Source: Archaeoglobus sp. JdFR-27 (lineage in GTDB: Archaea > Halobacteriota > Archaeoglobi > Archaeoglobales > Archaeoglobaceae). From it: a DNA stretch of 64,000 nucleotides. Under the pieces are notes generated by a model, which saw nothing but the letters and a program-made list of their open reading frames with translations, ran no database searches and was not told the DNA's origin. This document shows, piece by piece, positions 60,560-64,000 of the stretch. A program made the translations under genes and the position numbers. The stretch is taken from the NCBI GenBank assembly GCA_002011235.1, contig MTMO01000002.1, positions 1-64,000 of the forward strand, in the 5' to 3' direction. Each line of letters starts with the position of its first letter. Position 1 is the stretch's first letter.

Positions 60560-60784
60560 TTATTCGATTAAAATAAAAGCCTCCCCTGTTGGTACCATAG
60601 AACCTTCATCGAAAAGGATTTTTACTCTACCAGAACAGGGTGCATACATCTCAAATGTTGCTTTTTTAGTTTCTACTATCGCTAAAAGCTCTCCATCTTC
60701 AACTTTCTCACCATCTTTTTTAAAAATCTTTACAACTTTTCCTTCTTTGTACCCAAACGCTGGCATAATAAGCTTACAAGGCAT
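60560..60784 (-). CDS. stand-alone lipoyl-domain protein
   Basis: MPAFGYKEGKVVKIFKKDGEKVEDGELLAIVETKKATFEMYAPCSGRVKIL; ETKKA lipoylation-type motif. Confidence 0.88.
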   Translation of the reverse strand: MPCKLIMPAFGYKEGKVVKIFKKDGEKVEDGELLAIVETKKATFEMYAPCSGRVKILFDEGSMVPTGEAFILIE

Positions 60785-60793
60785 GGTAACCTC

Positions 60794-61072
60794 CTATACA
60801 TTTATCGCTTTGAGTATAGCATTAACAAAATCTTCCTCATTTACTCCATAAAGTATTATGTTTTCTTTTTTAAAAAAATCTTTTATTTTTTCACTGATAT
60901 CGTGTTCAGTTGCAGTTACACCTACTAACCGGTCTCTCAAAAGATATAAGCTATCTTCAGGATACATAAAAAAATCACCAGTAATTGTGATTGTATCTAT
61001 CTTATTATGTCTCGTTTTTACACAAATTCGTATCATCTTTCCTCCTTCCCTCTTAAAAGTGCTAAACTGCAT
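60794..61072 (-). CDS. lplB: lipoate-protein ligase accessory/C-terminal subunit (LplB-like)
   Basis: KIDTITITGDFFMYPEDSLYLLRDRLVGV...ILYGVNEEDFVNAILKAI; directly abuts lplA. Confidence 0.78.
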   Translation of the reverse strand: MQFSTFKREGGKMIRICVKTRHNKIDTITITGDFFMYPEDSLYLLRDRLVGVTATEHDISEKIKDFFKKENIILYGVNEEDFVNAILKAINV

Positions 61073-61935
61073 TAGCCAACCCCCATTAATGACAGAAGAT
61101 CTTCTACCTCAGTTTTTAGTCTATTACATTCTAAACATGGCTCGAAATTCCATTTGTAATTTAAATATTTTTCTTTATATAGTTTTTTTGCATATTCTAT
61201 CTCCTCCTCAGAAAGTTTGCCTGTCTCAGAATTAGTACTAAATGTCTCCTCAAAACAGTCTTTTAAAACCCTTTTTACTTCATTGATAGAGATTTCCCCA
61301 TTAAAATCTACAATATTAGAGACTCTTTTTCGAATACTTCTTATGCCTCGTCCTTCTAACTTCTCAGATGGCACATTCAGAACTTTTTCCATTACATCCA
61401 AGTTTGTGTTAACCAAGATACTTCCATGTACAAAAAAGCAATTTGGTAAAACAGTTCCAGCCATACCAGATATTTTTCTTCCGTTAACTTCGATGTCATT
61501 GAGTGGAGAAAATTTCGCTTTTACACTCAATGCATTTAGACCTCTTGAAACGGTCTCCCCCACAATCTCGAACAGTTGAAAGATGTTTTCTATGTCGATA
61601 AAATCTTTTTTGATGGATACGGCGTAGTTAAGATTTCCTAGATCATGATATACTGCACCTCCTCCAGTAAACCTTCTAAATACCCTTGTATTGAACTTTT
61701 GACAATTTTTAATATCGACCTCTAGGATCGGACACTGAAATCTCCCGATAATAACAGCATTCGCATTTCTCCAGAATCTTATTGTATTGGGGGAGGTGCG
61801 ATCAACACTTCTTGCGATTGCCTCTTCTACTGCAAGATTGAAATAGGGTTTATCAACCCATTCTTCGTCTATTACTCTTAATTCCATCATACAGATCTGA
61901 TAAATTTTTAATAGGCGTTTTTCCCTTAGTTGCAT
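61072..61935 (-). CDS. lplA: lipoate-protein ligase A catalytic subunit
   Basis: NTIRFWRNANAVIIGRFQCPILEVDIKNC; RRFTGGGAVYHDLGNLNYA; GRKISGMAGTV; likely start at MMELRVIDEEW. Confidence 0.92.
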   Translation of the reverse strand: MQLREKRLLKIYQICMMELRVIDEEWVDKPYFNLAVEEAIARSVDRTSPNTIRFWRNANAVIIGRFQCPILEVDIKNCQKFNTRVFRRFTGGGAVYHDLGNLNYAVSIKKDFIDIENIFQLFEIVGETVSRGLNALSVKAKFSPLNDIEVNGRKISGMAGTVLPNCFFVHGSILVNTNLDVMEKVLNVPSEKLEGRGIRSIRKRVSNIVDFNGEISINEVKRVLKDCFEETFSTNSETGKLSEEEIEYAKKLYKEKYLNYKWNFEPCLECNRLKTEVEDLLSLMGVG

Positions 61936-62054
61936 TGATATTTAGAATTTTTTATGATTAATTATTAAAAATTAATACGGTTATTATTCTTAATTTTGTT
62001 TCTACTAACAATAATAAATTTAATTAAATTTTTAAATAAAAAAAATTGATGTAA

Positions 62055-62576
62055 TTAAAAGAGGCCTGGCATGTATTGGGGGAGGAACAATATAAATCCG
62101 TAGATTCCAGTGAGTACACCTTCACCTATGAGTACCCAAGCGGTAAATCTTGTTATGTTCATCCCTAAACCTAACAGAAGGAAGAACAGGAACCACAGGA
62201 AAGCCCAGAGCCACCAGATAACCGCTAAAACTGGACCGTACATAACACTAGTACCCTCTATTAATGTAAGGATACCACTTGGGACAGCAGTAATCGCAAC
62301 CATCAAACAGTACCAGCCTAACGCTCGTTGATCTTCTTGGTCTCTTTTTATATTTGTGGCAACCCATAGATATGTGAATGAGAATAACAGTCCTTGTGCC
62401 CCTGCTATAATAATCTTGTCAACATAAGCTGTGTAAAATGAATTAAGGAAAGTCACGATTCCTGTAAAGTAGTTCATAATCATAGCATCCTTAGCGACAA
62501 GTTTATCAAGAAGCCAAAGTCCATTGATTACAAGAACAAACCCAACATAAACTAATGACATTCCTAAAAGCGACAT
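62055..62576 (-). CDS. AmiS/UreI-family transporter
   Basis: Six-TM 173-aa protein with AmiS/UreI-like pattern; adjacent to amidase-like gene. Confidence 0.75.
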   Translation of the reverse strand: MSLLGMSLVYVGFVLVINGLWLLDKLVAKDAMIMNYFTGIVTFLNSFYTAYVDKIIIAGAQGLLFSFTYLWVATNIKRDQEDQRALGWYCLMVAITAVPSGILTLIEGTSVMYGPVLAVIWWLWAFLWFLFFLLLGLGMNITRFTAWVLIGEGVLTGIYGFILFLPQYMPGLF

Positions 62577-62623
62577 ATCGAACCCTCCTTTTTAATAAAA
62601 TTATAAAAAAATAAATGATTAAA

Positions 62624-63616
62624 CTAGTCACCTGGGGGTTCGGGGGTAGTCCTTGTTACACTCTCAGACATTTGTTTGGCTTTTTTCACATCTGTTGCCC
62701 AAATCTTGTAGAATTCATAGGGACATTCTGCAAACCCTTCCTCAGAGTCTCCAGCTGCTGCTGTTGCTGTATATCCTCTATGAAGGAGTTTGTACAGATG
62801 ATTTTGAGACATCCAATTTCTCCTGGCGTTTCTAATTGCAGAAACTGAGAGTTCTGAGTACTGAACCTCGTCCGGAGATGATTCACATTCTGCAAGTACA
62901 CGACCATCAAAGTCAATTATTGCTGAATGTCCAAAGTAATAGTAGGTTCCATCCCATCCAGCCATGTTTGCAACTGCGACATAAGAATTGTTGCACCAAG
63001 CCATAACTCTTGCTATTTCGATTTGCTGTACTTTTGGCGGATACATGTATCCCTGGCATCTGACAATTAGTTCAGCGCCTTTCATTGCACAGTCTCGCCA
63101 TATTTCCGGATAGTTACCATCGTCACAGATGATTAGGCTTACTTTCAAACCTTTTGGACCTTCGGAAACATACGTTTCTTTCCCAGGATACCAGGGTTCT
63201 ATAGGTACCCAAGGCATGATTTTTCGATATTTTTGGACTATCTCTCCTTTGTCATTCATCAATATCAAAGTGTTGTAGGGGTTTCTTTTTGGATGGTCTT
63301 CATGTAGTTCACCAGTTAATGAGAACACTCCCCACACTCCAAATTTTCTACAACCCTCCGCGAAGATTTCTGTTTCATCTCCAGGAACCGTAGTTGAAAG
63401 CTCTTTCCACTTAACTGGGTTGAAGCCCTGAGTGCTATACTCTGGGAAAATTATCAGGTCAAGGCCAGGAAGTCCTCTCTTACATCCTTCCATAAAGCTG
63501 ACAATTCTTTCACAGTTTTCTAGAACTTCTTCTTTTGTGCTTAAAACCGGGACTTTGTAGTTCACTACGGCTACACCAACTGTATCTTTCGAGGAGGCTA
63601 TATCTCCATGTGGCAT
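62624..63616 (-). CDS. aliphatic amidase/nitrilase superfamily hydrolase
   Basis: Glu-Lys-Cys motifs [36 protein letters not shown]. Confidence 0.92.
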   Translation of the reverse strand: MPHGDIASSKDTVGVAVVNYKVPVLSTKEEVLENCERIVSFMEGCKRGLPGLDLIIFPEYSTQGFNPVKWKELSTTVPGDETEIFAEGCRKFGVWGVFSLTGELHEDHPKRNPYNTLILMNDKGEIVQKYRKIMPWVPIEPWYPGKETYVSEGPKGLKVSLIICDDGNYPEIWRDCAMKGAELIVRCQGYMYPPKVQQIEIARVMAWCNNSYVAVANMAGWDGTYYYFGHSAIIDFDGRVLAECESSPDEVQYSELSVSAIRNARRNWMSQNHLYKLLHRGYTATAAAGDSEEGFAECPYEFYKIWATDVKKAKQMSESVTRTTPEPPGD

Positions 63617-63812
63617 TTATATCACCAACAATACGTATTTTTAATTGTATTTACAATTTGTTACTATTAATTATTAAAGATTAATACGATTATTAATTTA
63701 TTGAGTTTTTATTATAATTATTATTGAGAATGTTACCTATCCAATATTAATATTTATGTATTTAATATAAGAAAGAAAAATTATTTATACTTTTAAATCA
63801 ATTAAAGGAAAT

Positions 63813-64000
63813 GTGATTGAGAGGGTCTCAATTTCAATTGATGAAGAAACAAGAAAAAAATTAGAAGTTTTGAAAGAAGGTAACAAAAACGTTAGTGACA
63901 TCTGCAGGAAATTGATAGATATTGGTTTTGAACTACAGAGACTTAACGTCGATCTTGAGACAATAAAAATCTGGCTAGGTTTTCTTGCGGATGGCTGTGT
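63813..64000 (+). CDS. RHH/CopG-like protein, truncated by window end
   Basis: VIERVSISIDEETRKKLEVLKEGNKNVSDICRKLIDIGFELQRLNVDLETIKIWLG... (GTG start). Confidence 0.65.
   Translation, partial: MIERVSISIDEETRKKLEVLKEGNKNVSDICRKLIDIGFELQRLNVDLETIKIWLGFLADGC

Noticed and set aside
60560-60784. Carrier protein considered as a biotin carboxyl carrier
   Set aside because: Motif is ETKKA (lipoyl-type) rather than EAMKM (biotin-type), and lipoate ligase genes are adjacent.

Overview
This 64 kb window is archaeal chromosome. Gene content (archaeal RfcS, Topo VI A/B, aCPSF1, proteasome beta, S3Ae, form III RuBisCO, fatty-acid/HMG-like genes) looks Archaeoglobales-like, but the taxon is an inference. 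Main points: (1) A compact nitrogenase-like locus (1.3-4.1 kb): one NifD/CfbD-like protein, broken by a frameshift at a G6 run, then NifH-like and a canonical-looking NifB, with no NifK/E/N. (2) A 12,352-bp integrated element (14379-26730) bounded by a perfect 46-bp direct repeat derived from tRNA-Thr(CGT). Its integrase gene is split by integration (SSV-type), and rejoining the halves across att gives one in-frame 1,020-nt ORF with an RHH-like N-terminus. The element carries a TP901-type tape-measure protein but no recognisable capsid, portal or large terminase. (3) A nine-gene operon-like cluster (56.8-63.6 kb): amidase/nitrilase, AmiS/UreI channel, bipartite lipoate ligase, stand-alone lipoyl protein, two family III CoA-transferases and two Cys-rich proteins of unknown function. 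(4) An HMG-CoA-synthase-like protein fused to DUF35 that appears to lack the catalytic Cys and His. (5) Three conserved genes (NifH-like, Top6A, S3Ae) whose conserved N-termini lie upstream of any ATG/GTG/TTG, implying ATT, CTG and ACG starts or sequence errors. Several one-base homopolymer frameshifts leave sequencing error open as an alternative explanation in places. All calls come from reading the sequence; no database search was run.
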